This document shows, piece by piece, positions 1 through 9,174 of a stretch of 64,000 bases of DNA. Numbering within the stretch: position 1 is the stretch's first letter; the number at the start of each line of letters is the position of its first letter. The position numbers were made by a program, and so were the translations under genes. Location: NCBI GenBank assembly GCA_964634005.1, contig CAZWKQ010000009.1, forward strand, positions 46,779 to 110,778, given 5' to 3'. Origin of the DNA: CAZWKQ01 sp964634005. GTDB lineage: Bacteria > Bacteroidota > Bacteroidia > Bacteroidales > JACABE01. The notes under the pieces are model-generated. The model saw only the letters and a list, made by a program, of their open reading frames with translations, searched no databases and was not told where the DNA came from.

Positions 1-2076
1 TGGGGCGATTATACGTACAACGGTGTAACTTACAGTTGGGGGACTGTTTTTGGTACTGTTAATATGCCGATAACCTCAAATGCATATCAAAGTGTGACTG
101 ACGGACAAGACTTTTATATAATAGTTATCTCGAATGACGCATCATCTCTTGAGTACGCAACTTTTTTCGGAGAAATTCATACCGGTCCAAACTATAGCGG
201 ACATGACCACGTTGACGGAGGGACAAGCAGATTTGACAGAAAAGGAACTGTATATCAATCAGTATGTGCAAGTTGCGGAGGGTTTAACCTCTTCCCTACT
301 TTCCCTGCAAATGTTTGGTCTCCAACAAATGGTTCATTAAATTGCAATAATGCTGTTTTTAAATTTAAAATATTCGACAATTTTGCATTAGCCGATTTTG
401 TAGACCCAATAACCGGATGTGCACCTGATACTGTTCATTTTATAAACGCAAGTTTAGGCAATAGTTTTATTTGGGATTTCGGAGACGGAAGCCCTGTAAG
501 TACTCAAAATAACCCTATTCATGTTTATACTAACGCCGGAGTTTATTTTGTTAAACTTATTGTTTTTATGCCAAACGGATGTATATCAACTGATACAATA
601 ATCAAACAAATAGTAATACTCGACGATACAACTTATAGTATTCCCGATGCCCATATGTGTTATGGAGATAATATTCAAATAGGTATAAATCCTGTTAATA
701 ATCCAAATTACACATATAATTGGACTCCTTCAACATATCTGAGCGATAACACAATAGCTAACCCTTTTACAAACACTCCTACTGATAAAATTTACAGATT
801 GATTGTTAGCAATGGAAGTTGCAGCGATACTATTTTTCAAACAGTTAAGGTTCACAAAATGATAGTAGATGCAGGCAATGATACACTTGTATGCAGCGAC
901 ACAGTTAAACTTACGGCTCATACAAACGAGTTCCCTGTACATTATATTTGGTCTTCAAATTCAAATTTTACTGACACACTGAATAATGTATTAACCGATA
1001 GCAGTGTTCTTATAAATTTTACTAATAATACTTATTATTATGTAAAAATAACCAATGATTGGTGCGAAGGTATTGATAGTGTTCATGTAGGTTTTTCAAT
1101 TCTTACAAGCCCATCTGTGATTAACCATCCAACTTGTACAGATTCCTGCAATGGCTCTATATCAATAATACCTCTTGGAGGAACGCCTCCATATACTTTT
1201 CAATGGAATACCGGACAAAATACTAGTACTATAAATAATTTATGTCCAGGAACATATACAGTTACTATCACTGATTCTGTTAATTGTAAATCAATTAAAA
1301 CAATAAATCTTATTAATCCTCCACCTTTAGTATTAAATAAAGTCATAAATAATATACCATGTCCGACAGCATGTATAGGAAGTATCCAAACAAATGTAAC
1401 GGGAGGGACGTCTCCTTACCAGTATTCATGGAGTAACGGTTCAAATCAAAGCTCACTGAATTCGTTATGTGCAGGGAAATATTCATTGACATTAACAGAC
1501 AGTAAAAGTTGCAAACTATACGACACCACCGAAATTGTTGTAAGTAGTCCTTTTAATAATGTTACAGCATGGGCTGATAAGGACACTATATTTAAAGATC
1601 TTAACACACAGCTTCATGTAACAGGGGTTAATAATGTCAATATTCAATGGATACCTTCAATAGGACTTAACAATCCTTTTAGTTTTAACCCTATTGCTTC
1701 GCCACAGGTCACTACAACTTATTACTTTACTCTTACTGATCCTTATGGCTGCACATATACCGATTCTCTAATTATTTATGTAATAGATCAGAAATGTGAT
1801 GAACCATACATATTTATACCAAATGCTTTTACACCAAACAACGACTTGCAAAATGACGTTTTTTTGGTTCGAAGCGAGATACTTGAAGAAATGAACATAA
1901 AAATATTCGATCGTTGGGGTGAAAAGGTATTTGAAAGCAACAACATAAATTACGGTTGGGATGGACGATATAAAGGTGAATTACTTCAACCGACCGTTTA
2001 TGTCTATTATTTCAAAGGGAAGTGTCAAAATCAAAAGTTTTTTGAAAAGAAAGGAAATGTTACTCTTATAAGGTGA
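1..2076 (+). CDS. T9SS-exported surface adhesin with PKD and SprB repeats, 5' partial
   Basis: The reading frame is open from base 1, so the N-terminus lies outside the window; the ATG at 64 is internal. A PKD domain with the core WDFGDG lies near bases 385-622. Two SprB-type repeats (pattern GG-PY-W-G-N-L-G-Y-T-TDS, with paired Cys) lie near 1111-1530. The last ~90 residues are a CHU_C gliding-motility-associated C-terminal domain (FIPNAFTPNND, then FDRWGEKVFE, then the end VTLIR), a type B sorting signal for the type IX secretion system. The protein is expected to be exported and held at the cell surface as an adhesin or gliding protein. A PorP/SprF-like gene follows 12 bases downstream, the usual partner of such proteins. 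Ligand unknown. Confidence 0.9.
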   Translation, partial: WGDYTYNGVTYSWGTVFGTVNMPITSNAYQSVTDGQDFYIIVISNDASSLEYATFFGEIHTGPNYSGHDHVDGGTSRFDRKGTVYQSVCASCGGFNLFPTFPANVWSPTNGSLNCNNAVFKFKIFDNFALADFVDPITGCAPDTVHFINASLGNSFIWDFGDGSPVSTQNNPIHVYTNAGVYFVKLIVFMPNGCISTDTIIKQIVILDDTTYSIPDAHMCYGDNIQIGINPVNNPNYTYNWTPSTYLSDNTIANPFTNTPTDKIYRLIVSNGSCSDTIFQTVKVHKMIVDAGNDTLVCSDTVKLTAHTNEFPVHYIWSSNSNFTDTLNNVLTDSSVLINFTNNTYYYVKITNDWCEGIDSVHVGFSILTSPSVINHPTCTDSCNGSISIIPLGGTPPYTFQWNTGQNTSTINNLCPGTYTVTITDSVNCKSIKTINLINPPPLVLNKVINNIPCPTACIGSIQTNVTGGTSPYQYSWSNGSNQSSLNSLCAGKYSLTLTDSKSCKLYDTTEIVVSSPFNNVTAWADKDTIFKDLNTQLHVTGVNNVNIQWIPSIGLNNPFSFNPIASPQVTTTYYFTLTDPYGCTYTDSLIIYVIDQKCDEPYIFIPNAFTPNNDLQNDVFLVRSEILEEMNIKIFDRWGEKVFESNNINYGWDGRYKGELLQPTVYVYYFKGKCQNQKFFEKKGNVTLIR

Positions 2077-2088
2077 TTCTGAAATATA

Positions 2089-3111
2089 ATGAGAAAAATA
2101 TATATAATATCGATAATTTTTCTGTTTGCAATTTGTTGCCTTAATGTTAAGGCACAAGATATTCATTTTTCTCAGTTTTTGAATTCACCATTAAATCTTA
2201 ATCCTGCTCAAACCGGTTTCTTTCAGGGTTCTCAACGCTTTGTTTTGAATCATCGTAATCAATGGTCGTCTGTTACTGTTCCTTACTCGACATTTTCCGG
2301 TAGTTTCGATTTACAAGCATTAAAAAGAAGATTTAAACAAGATATAATTGGTTTTGGTATAGTTTTAAATAACGATATAGCCGGTGACGGGAATTTCGGT
2401 ACTACTCAGGGAAATTTTTCCGTATCGTATATAAAAGCCCTTAACAAAAGGAATAATCATATTATTTCATTCGGACTTCAAATTGGGGCTGCTCAACAAA
2501 AAATTGACTTCAGCAAACTTTATTTTAACAACCAATACGACGGCGATATTTTCAATCCTAATTTAAGCAACGGAGAACATTTCCAAAAAAATTCATTATT
2601 CTATCCTGATATAAACTTTGGAACTCATTGGTTCTTTCAAAAAGACGATCAGCTTATATTTAACTTTGGAGCAGCATTATTCCACTTAAACAAACCTGTT
2701 GTTTCTTTTTTTGAAAACAATGATGTGAAACTAAACCGCAGATTTGCAGCGTATTCAGGCGTACTTATTGGACTTGACAAGAATATAGAGTTAACACCTT
2801 CAATATTATTTATGCAGCAGGGCAAATATAATGAAATGCTTTATGGGGCTGAATTGAATTTTATTTTAAACAATAGCCTGTATTTTTACTCTGCCTTTTC
2901 ATTTGGAAGTTTCGTACGCAATAATGATGCAATTATTGCTAAAGCATCTTTATCGCACCGAAAATTTATTTTCGGAATAAGCTACGATTTTAATATTTCT
3001 GAACTGCACCCGGCAAGCAGATATCTTGGTGGCTACGAGTTTTCGATAATTTATGTTGTAAGAAACACATACCAGAAGAAAGCAAAAGAAGTTCCTTGTC
3101 CGATATTCTAA
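2089..3111 (+). CDS. PorP/SprF family type IX secretion membrane protein
   Basis: This 340-residue protein has a signal peptide ending at VKAQD. The mature start (DIHFSQFLNSPLNLNPAQTG) is characteristic of the PorP/SprF family, whose members are outer-membrane beta-barrel-like proteins needed for export or anchoring of type B CTD cargo. Regularly spaced aromatic strands continue to the C-terminus. It lies 12 bases after the CHU_C adhesin and 4 bases before the TPR-PD40-OmpA gene, so the three are very probably one operon. Assignment to the family is firm. Which cargo it serves is inferred from adjacency. Confidence 0.9.
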   Translation: MRKIYIISIIFLFAICCLNVKAQDIHFSQFLNSPLNLNPAQTGFFQGSQRFVLNHRNQWSSVTVPYSTFSGSFDLQALKRRFKQDIIGFGIVLNNDIAGDGNFGTTQGNFSVSYIKALNKRNNHIISFGLQIGAAQQKIDFSKLYFNNQYDGDIFNPNLSNGEHFQKNSLFYPDINFGTHWFFQKDDQLIFNFGAALFHLNKPVVSFFENNDVKLNRRFAAYSGVLIGLDKNIELTPSILFMQQGKYNEMLYGAELNFILNNSLYFYSAFSFGSFVRNNDAIIAKASLSHRKFIFGISYDFNISELHPASRYLGGYEFSIIYVVRNTYQKKAKEVPCPIF

Positions 3112-3115
3112 AATT

Positions 3116-5428
3116 ATGGGAAAAATAAATATTGTATCGAAATTCTTGAAAACTGCTCTAACATTAATGTTTTGTTTTATTTCTATCAATGCTGTTTTTT
3201 CCCAGTCTTATGAACAAATAAAAAAGTTTGCCGATGATGCCTTTTCGAAAGGAGATTTTTATAATGCCGCATATTTCTACAAACAACTCATAAAGCAAGA
3301 ACCTAAAAATACTGAATCTCTTTTTTTATGTGCAAATGCCCTAAGATTGTACAACAACTATTCAGAAGCAATTTATTATTACGAAAAAGTTCTTCAAAAC
3401 GACAATAACCCTGAATATGCATTGGCAGAATTTTATCTTGCCGATATGCTCAAATATGAAGGGAAGTATTCAGAAGCAATCAAATATTTTTCTGCATTTT
3501 TGAAAAAAAATCCTAATGTAGATAGGTATTATATAAATAAAGCCATTCAGGAGATTCAATCGTGCAAATGGGCATTGGAGAATAATAATGATAGCATAAT
3601 AGCAAAAGTAGAACATTTAGGAAAAAATATCAATACTCCCTACTCTGAGTTTGGCGCAACTCAACTTGGTGATACTATGCTTATTTATTCTTCATTGAGC
3701 AAAGTTGCAGAAAATGAATTTGAAACTTTTTTACCTGAAACTTACTTATCGAAAATATTTTACTCATGGATTTCTGTTGCGGGATATTCATCAAGAAGGG
3801 AAATAAAAGGAAGTATTAATACTAATAACGAGCATTCAGCAAATATTTCGATAGACAGCAAAAATATGCAAGCTTATTTTACACGTTGTTTAAATGATGA
3901 TAAAGGAGAATTGATTTGCAAAATATACACTTCTAATTTCAAAAAAGGCAAATGGGATAAACCAAAAAAATTAAATAACCTGATTAATCTGAAAAACTAT
4001 ACATCAACACAACCTTTTATAGTAAACAGAAACGGTAAAGAAGTATTATATTTTGTAAGCAACCGACCCGGCGGCTTCGGACAGTTGGATATATGGTATT
4101 CGATAAAACATAACGGAGAATTTCAATTACCGGTTAATCTTGGAAGTACTATCAATACTCCGGGAAATGAAATAACTCCATTTTATAATTTTTCTGATAC
4201 ATCATTGTATTTTAGTTCCGATTGGCACTATGGTTTTGGCGGTTACGATATCTTTAAATCGAAGGGTGAACTTAATAACTGGCAAAAGCCCATAAATTTA
4301 ATGAAACCCATAAATTCGTCGTTTAACGACAATTACATAACTTTTAATGATAATACTAATGAGGGATATTTTACTTCAAACCGCCCGGGTTCTTTATATA
4401 TTAAAGGCGAAACTTGTTGCTACGATATATATAAATTTGAATTGATTCCCAAAAAAGAAATTATAACGGAAAATAATAACCTAACTAAAAACGATGATAC
4501 AATTAAGAAACTATTACCAATAACTCTTTATTTTCATAATGATGAACCCGATCCTGCTACTATGAAAATTAGTACAGACAAAAATTATAAGCAAACCTTA
4601 GCCGATTATATTTCATTAAGAGATAAATATATATACGAATATTCAAAAGGATTGAAAGGAGCAGAAAAAAATAAAGCAACAGAAGAAATAAATATGTTTT
4701 TCGACAATTATGCAGGTCGAGGATTTGAACTTCTCGAGCTTTTAGCAAAATTGCTTTTAGAAGATTTACAAAAAGGTAATAATGTAAAAATAACCGTCAA
4801 AGGTTTTGCAAGTCCGTTAAATAATGAGGCTTATAATATTAATCTTTCAAAACGAAGGATTTCGAGTTTAATAAATTACTTGAAAGAATATAACGGTGGA
4901 ATTATTGAAAAATATTTACAAAGCGATAGTATAAACTTACCTAAACTGACCATTTACGAAGAGCCATTAGGAAAGAGCAAAGCATCAAAGGATGTAAGCA
5001 GTGACCCTAATGACCCTCGTAATTCTGTTTATAGCCCTGCTGCTGCAATGGAAAGAAAAATTCAAATTTTATATTACGAATACGAAAATAAAGAGAAACA
5101 AATCATTGATACTATGCCTAAGATTAGTTTTTTAACCGATAGTATTATTAATTACGGAAAACTAAGTTCGAAGAATAGTAATGCTTTTACTGTAAATATA
5201 CAAAATACCGGAAACAGAGCATTTAAGATAAAAAATATCACTTCTGATTGCAATTGTATGAAATTTTACTGGGATGAAAATGAGTTATCACCAGGAGATA
5301 AAATGAAATTTCATTTACTAATATTAACCGAAGAAAAAACAGGAAAGATTAAAACTAATTTGATAATAACTACTTACCCTATTGAAAAAAGTTTTACCAT
5401 TCCGGTAATATTCGAGGTAATAAAATAA
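3116..5428 (+). CDS. TPR-PD40-OmpA-like envelope protein with C-terminal DUF1573 domain
   Basis: The 770-residue protein begins with a signal peptide (to about residue 30, ending VFSQ). TPR-like helices follow (about 31-150), then a WD40-like PD40 propeller (about 165-440, with repeats such as YFVSNRPGG and YFSSDW). An OmpA-like peptidoglycan-binding region covers about 465-670 (VKGFASPLNNEAYNINLSKRR, then AAAMERKIQI). The last ~90 residues resemble DUF1573 (FTVNIQNTGN, TSDCNC, LSPGDKMKF). The TPR-PD40-OmpA order is that of PorE/SprE-like T9SS accessory proteins that tie the outer-membrane machine to peptidoglycan. The added DUF1573 is unusual. The gene follows PorP/SprF by 4 bases and its stop abuts the SRP RNA. 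Confidence 0.85.
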   Translation: MGKINIVSKFLKTALTLMFCFISINAVFSQSYEQIKKFADDAFSKGDFYNAAYFYKQLIKQEPKNTESLFLCANALRLYNNYSEAIYYYEKVLQNDNNPEYALAEFYLADMLKYEGKYSEAIKYFSAFLKKNPNVDRYYINKAIQEIQSCKWALENNNDSIIAKVEHLGKNINTPYSEFGATQLGDTMLIYSSLSKVAENEFETFLPETYLSKIFYSWISVAGYSSRREIKGSINTNNEHSANISIDSKNMQAYFTRCLNDDKGELICKIYTSNFKKGKWDKPKKLNNLINLKNYTSTQPFIVNRNGKEVLYFVSNRPGGFGQLDIWYSIKHNGEFQLPVNLGSTINTPGNEITPFYNFSDTSLYFSSDWHYGFGGYDIFKSKGELNNWQKPINLMKPINSSFNDNYITFNDNTNEGYFTSNRPGSLYIKGETCCYDIYKFELIPKKEIITENNNLTKNDDTIKKLLPITLYFHNDEPDPATMKISTDKNYKQTLADYISLRDKYIYEYSKGLKGAEKNKATEEINMFFDNYAGRGFELLELLAKLLLEDLQKGNNVKITVKGFASPLNNEAYNINLSKRRISSLINYLKEYNGGIIEKYLQSDSINLPKLTIYEEPLGKSKASKDVSSDPNDPRNSVYSPAAAMERKIQILYYEYENKEKQIIDTMPKISFLTDSIINYGKLSSKNSNAFTVNIQNTGNRAFKIKNITSDCNCMKFYWDENELSPGDKMKFHLLILTEEKTGKIKTNLIITTYPIEKSFTIPVIFEVIK

Positions 5429-5531
5429 AAAAAGGGTAAGCCCCTTATATCGCACCGCTCAACCACCTATCCTTGCTTCCTTCCGAACCTGGGGAGTTTC
5501 GGCAGGAGCTGGTCGTATAAGACTTACCCGC
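5429..5531 (-). ncRNA. ffs: Signal recognition particle RNA, bacterial small type
   Basis: On the minus strand the conserved SRP domain IV core is present around 5470-5500 (CCCAGG, the tetraloop segment TTCGGAAGGAAGCA, then AAGGATAGGTGG). The ends pair as GGGTAAG (5523-5529) with CTTACCC (5434-5440), followed by a U-rich tail at 5420-5433. The RNA binds Ffh and guides co-translational membrane targeting. A TAATTTTG -7 element lies just upstream at 5534-5541. The RNA is convergent with the upstream envelope gene and starts directly after its stop codon. Confidence 0.93.
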
Positions 5532-5533
5532 TG

Positions 5534-5541
5534 CAAAATTA
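5534..5541 (-). promoter_or_regulatory. Bacteroidota -7 box for SRP RNA
   Basis: TAATTTTG on the minus strand matches TAnnTTTG and sits where it would start transcription at the 5' end of the SRP RNA. No TTG at the usual 19-base spacing was found (nearest spacing 13). Confidence 0.6.
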
Positions 5542-5638
5542 ATATTTTTTTAATCAAGAAAAAATTATTTAAATCAAATTTTTCTTAGGTAGATATTAAA
5601 ATTGTGAATATAAGGTCGATAAAATTTGAAAATGTAGT

Positions 5639-6085
5639 TTATTTTAACGGTGGTTGGTTTAATAGTAACCAATAAAAACCAAGTTCTTTCACGGCAAGCA
5701 TAAATTTTTCAAAATCTACAGGCTTAGTAATATAACTGTTTACTCCTAACTTATAACTTTCAATTATATCCGATTCTTCGTTTGAAGATGTTAAAACTAC
5801 TACCGGTATTGATTTGAGTTTTTCATCCGATTTTATTTCTTTTATCACTTCCAATCCATCTACCTTTGGTAGTTTTAAATCGAGAAAAACTACTTTGGGG
5901 TTTTTATTATCTTTTCTGTCGGAAAATTTACCTCTTGAATACAAGAAATCTAAAGCCAATTCACCGTCTTCAACTAAAAATATATTGTTTGCCAGATTAT
6001 TCTTTTTTAATGCTCTTATGGTTAGTTCAGCATCGGTGGGGTTATCTTCTACTATTAATATATCCACTTCATAATTATTTTCCAT
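5639..6085 (-). CDS. Rcp1-like single-domain response regulator
   Basis: This is a stand-alone receiver domain of 148 residues. The acidic pocket (VEDN), the phospho-acceptor Asp69 in FLDLKLP, the Thr/Ser switch in VVLTSS and Lys121 in ITKP are all present. The family (CheY-like, Rcp1 type with the long VEDGELALDFLYSRG segment) usually receives phosphate from hybrid or phytochrome-type kinases and acts by protein contact rather than DNA binding. No kinase is adjacent; the hybrid kinases at 49-55 kb are possible partners but that is speculation. It has its own good promoter just upstream. Confidence 0.9.
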   Translation of the reverse strand: MENNYEVDILIVEDNPTDAELTIRALKKNNLANNIFLVEDGELALDFLYSRGKFSDRKDNKNPKVVFLDLKLPKVDGLEVIKEIKSDEKLKSIPVVVLTSSNEESDIIESYKLGVNSYITKPVDFEKFMLAVKELGFYWLLLNQPPLK

Positions 6086-6110
6086 AGGAATAAGTTTATA
6101 ATTAATGTTT

Positions 6111-6141
6111 CAAATATAAAACATTTTTTTTTGAAATACAA
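6111..6141 (-). promoter_or_regulatory. Promoter of the Rcp1-like regulator (TTG-N20-TATATTTG)
   Basis: On the minus strand TTG (6139-6141) and TATATTTG (6111-6118) are separated by 20 bases, matching the Bacteroidota primary sigma consensus. The predicted start leaves a leader of about 20 bases before the ATG at 6085. Confidence 0.7.
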
Positions 6142-6200
6142 ATAAAAAGTTCCTAAATTAAAATTTGAGCTTAAATATTAAGATAATATTAAAAAAATAA

Positions 6201-6208
6201 TAATTTTG
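6201..6208 (+). promoter_or_regulatory. -7 box for the lipoprotein/DUF2490 pair
   Basis: TAATTTTG lies 21 bases before the ATG at 6230. No TTG was found at standard spacing, so only the -7 element is supported. Confidence 0.45.
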
Positions 6209-6229
6209 TGCTAATAAAAATGCATAAAA

Positions 6230-6625
6230 ATGAAGAAAGTCATATTTTTATTAATTGCGGTTTGGGCAGTAACACTTATTTCGTGCGAAAAGGAACCGGG
6301 TAAAGGAGGAAACGCCACATTATACGGCAGAGTTTGGGTAAGAGATTATAATACTACATTTACTGCATTATTGGACGCATACTGGGCGCAAAACGAAGAT
6401 GTTTTTATTGTTTACGGTGATGAAAAAGGTGTTAGCGACAGAGTTAGAACAAGCTATAATGGTTCTTTCCAGTTTAAATACCTTAGACCGGGGAAATACA
6501 CAATATTTGCCTATTCAAAAGACTCGACACTTCAAACACTTGCCGAAATTCCCATTATTCGCACAGTTGTGATTGGCGATAACGATAAAGACGTTGAAGT
6601 TCCTCAAATTGATATATTAAAATAA
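6230..6625 (+). CDS. Small lipoprotein with prealbumin-like beta-sandwich
   Basis: The 131-residue protein has a lipobox-type N-terminus (hydrophobic stretch, then LISCEK with Cys at about residue 19). The body (GRVWVRDYN, then GSFQFKYLRPGKYTIFAYS) resembles a carboxypeptidase regulatory or transthyretin-like sandwich, usually a surface or periplasmic accessory module. Its stop codon directly touches the start of the DUF2490 gene, so the two are surely cotranscribed. Function unknown. Confidence 0.75.
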   Translation: MKKVIFLLIAVWAVTLISCEKEPGKGGNATLYGRVWVRDYNTTFTALLDAYWAQNEDVFIVYGDEKGVSDRVRTSYNGSFQFKYLRPGKYTIFAYSKDSTLQTLAEIPIIRTVVIGDNDKDVEVPQIDILK

Positions 6626-7291
6626 ATGTTACGTAAATATTTAATTTTAACACTTTTAGCCAATTTATTTTTATCTGCATATTCTCAGGTAAACGATGCT
6701 GGGATGTGGTTATCTTTTAATATTGACAAAAAAATCAATAAAAAATTCTCTTTCAGTCTTTCTCAAGAGCTAAGATTTAACGAAAATGTTACCGAATTGG
6801 GAACTTTTTTTACCGAAGCAGGTGTAAACTACCGCATAAATAAATTAATAAGAATTTCGGGCAACTATCGTTTTGCCAATAAACGATTGATAGATAATAC
6901 ATATAGCCAACGTCATCGCTTTTTTGCCGATATTAATCTGAGAAAGAGATTTAACGATTTCCAATTTTCATACCGAGCAAGATTTCAAAATCAATTTAAG
7001 GATTTTTATTCGCGTTCGAATGAGGAGATGTTTGAATATTATCTTAGAAATAAGATATCTTTATCTTATCGTTTAAACAGAGTTTTTAGTACATATTTAT
7101 CATTTGAAAACTATACTCCATTGAATGGTGAAAATTATTTTACCGATAACATAAGATATACATTAGGCACTGAATATGTTTTCAATAAATCAAACTCAAT
7201 AGAATTGTTTTATATAATTCAAAAGGAGTATAATGTTAATAATCCTTATACCGATTTTATTATAGGATTAGCTTATAATTACAGTTTTTAG
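6626..7291 (+). CDS. DUF2490 family outer-membrane beta-barrel protein
   Basis: The 221-residue protein has a signal peptide (cleavage near AYSQ). The opening DAGMWLSFNIDKKINKKFSF and alternating amphipathic strands (RISGNYRFANKR, FQFSYRARFQNQF) match the DUF2490 family of small outer-membrane barrels common in Bacteroidota. It ends in an aromatic residue (NYSF), as barrel proteins often do. It starts immediately after the preceding lipoprotein gene and converges with the LytTR regulator, leaving 9 bases between them. No specific function is known. Confidence 0.82.
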   Translation: MLRKYLILTLLANLFLSAYSQVNDAGMWLSFNIDKKINKKFSFSLSQELRFNENVTELGTFFTEAGVNYRINKLIRISGNYRFANKRLIDNTYSQRHRFFADINLRKRFNDFQFSYRARFQNQFKDFYSRSNEEMFEYYLRNKISLSYRLNRVFSTYLSFENYTPLNGENYFTDNIRYTLGTEYVFNKSNSIELFYIIQKEYNVNNPYTDFIIGLAYNYSF

Positions 7292-7300
7292 GTTTAATTT

Positions 7301-8077
7301 TTATAACATTCCATCTAACCATAGTTTAAACTCGGCTGTTTTTGATGTACTGACCATTACTTCTGTAGGCGGAGGTGGGTTTAGTTTTAATTTAATTCTG
7401 TAATTAAAATAATTACTTGCTTTTTCAATTGATTTTATCGAAACTATGTATTGTCTGTTTATTCTGAAAAAACTGACCGGATTTAAAGTACTTTCAAGTT
7501 GATCTAAAGAAATATTAATTAAATGCTTTTCGCCTGTTTTAAGAACCATAAAAACTGCTTTATCTTCTATGTAGAAATAAGATATATCTTCGGTGTAAAC
7601 AGTAACAAGAGATTCGCCCTTATATACAACGAAACGCTCTTTGTACCGACTACCCCCCTTGCTGTAAAATTCTATCATAGAATTAATTTTTTGCATCATA
7701 TCTTCATTTGAACTAACATTTACCCTTTTCTTGAATTTTTCGATACTTTTATTTAAAAGCTCTTTGCGAAGTGGTTTTAATAAATAATCTATACTGTTTA
7801 GTTCAAATGCTTTTAATGCGTAATTATCATAAGCAGTTATAAATATTACAGGGCAATCTACCGAAACAGAGTTGAATATTTCGAACGAAATACCATCAGC
7901 AAGCTGTATATCAAGGAAAATCAAATCGGGTAATGGATTGTTTTGCAACCACTTTATAGTTTCACTGACACTTTCGAGCATTCCTACAATTTCAACCTGA
8001 TTGTCAATTTCAAGTAACATTTTTTTTAGGCGCAAAGCTGCCAATTCTTCATCTTCAATTATCAATATTCTTTTCAT
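7301..8077 (-). CDS. LytTR-family DNA-binding response regulator
   Basis: The 258-residue protein has a receiver domain (about 1-120; acidic EDE at 8-10, phospho-acceptor Asp56 in FLDIQL, Lys101 in LLKPL). A LytTR DNA-binding domain follows (about 150-258; FVVYKGESLVTV, then FFRINRQYIVSI). It is the partner of the LytS-type kinase, whose gene overlaps it by 23 bases. LytTR regulators bind pairs of short imperfect repeats; none was located here. The nearby TonB receptor gene on the same strand is a plausible co-regulated or sensed function. Confidence 0.93.
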   Translation of the reverse strand: MKRILIIEDEELAALRLKKMLLEIDNQVEIVGMLESVSETIKWLQNNPLPDLIFLDIQLADGISFEIFNSVSVDCPVIFITAYDNYALKAFELNSIDYLLKPLRKELLNKSIEKFKKRVNVSSNEDMMQKINSMIEFYSKGGSRYKERFVVYKGESLVTVYTEDISYFYIEDKAVFMVLKTGEKHLINISLDQLESTLNPVSFFRINRQYIVSIKSIEKASNYFNYRIKLKLNPPPPTEVMVSTSKTAEFKLWLDGML

Positions 8078-9098
8078 AATGTTTTTTAATTAATGGTATT
8101 ATTACTTTAAATATAGAGGAGTTTTCAATTATTTGCGGTTTTGGGGCCGATAAGTATTCATACCTTTCGATAATATTTTTTAATCCTATACCTGTAGAAC
8201 TTTCGCTTAGTTTTTTCTGAATGTTGTTTTCAACATAAATATAACCATTTTTTTCGCTGCCAATACTTATTAGCAAAGGTTTTTCTTTCGAAATTATGTT
8301 GTGTTTTATTGCATTTTCCAGCAGCATTTGAATAGTGAGCGGTGCAACATAAGTATTTCTTAATTCTTCGTCGATATTATTTTCCCAATTCAGATTATTG
8401 CCAAAACGTGCTTTTTGCAAATACAAATACATTTGGCATGCTTCGAGTTCTTCGTTAAGAGTTATAAGATGTTTGTCTCTGTTTTTTAGTACAAACCTTA
8501 GAAAGTCTGAAAGATTCTGAATATAATCGCTTGCCTTTGGATTATCATCAACGTATGTTATAAGTGTATTCAAGCTGTTGAAAAGAAAATGCGGGTTTAA
8601 CTGAGCTTTTAAGGTTTCGTATTTTGCTTCTATATGGTCTTTTTTGAGTTTTAGTGAAAGGTTAAAGTTATTCTTCCATTGCTGATAAAAGAAGGCACTT
8701 TCGTGAATACTTGTAATAAAAAGTGTAATAAGTAAACCTAATATTAGACTTGATATGTTGTTTTGCCGGTCAACTTTTATATTACTCATTTTATAATATA
8801 GTTCTTTCATAGTAAACATTACTAAAAATGCCCAAAAAAGTATTAGAACGACCTCAATTATTAAATGTTTTAACGGATATTTTTCCCATGGGTATTTTAT
8901 CCATAAAAAATTTACTATTATTCTGCAGCCTGTCCAAATTAACAATGTAACTAATATATTCATCAATATACCGGCATAAAGTGGATAATTCCTGAAATCC
9001 TCATTGTTTTTATATAATATAAAAAAAATGAAAGATATCAGCATTACACCTATTATTACAAATATTGTTTCGAACTTAAATTTGGTGTATTTTGGCAT
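8055..9098 (-). CDS. LytS/YehU-type sensor histidine kinase
   Basis: The 347-residue kinase has four predicted membrane segments (about 11-29, 41-67, 78-97, 115-132). The His_kinase dimerisation motif with the phospho-acceptor His170 (NPHFLFNSLN) follows, then an HATPase segment (MLLENAIKHN, then GIGLKNIIERY). There is no large periplasmic sensor, so the signal is probably sensed in or near the membrane. The 3' end overlaps the LytTR regulator by 23 bases, a translationally coupled two-component pair. The TonB receptor gene ends 76 bases upstream on the same strand. Confidence 0.93.
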   Translation of the reverse strand: MPKYTKFKFETIFVIIGVMLISFIFFILYKNNEDFRNYPLYAGILMNILVTLLIWTGCRIIVNFLWIKYPWEKYPLKHLIIEVVLILFWAFLVMFTMKELYYKMSNIKVDRQNNISSLILGLLITLFITSIHESAFFYQQWKNNFNLSLKLKKDHIEAKYETLKAQLNPHFLFNSLNTLITYVDDNPKASDYIQNLSDFLRFVLKNRDKHLITLNEELEACQMYLYLQKARFGNNLNWENNIDEELRNTYVAPLTIQMLLENAIKHNIISKEKPLLISIGSEKNGYIYVENNIQKKLSESSTGIGLKNIIERYEYLSAPKPQIIENSSIFKVIIPLIKKHYEKNIDN

Positions 9099-9174
9099 AC
9101 TTTTTTAGTTTTATATAATTTGTTCTCAATTTTTGTCATATTTTTATTATAATGATATCTAAGTAAACTCATAG

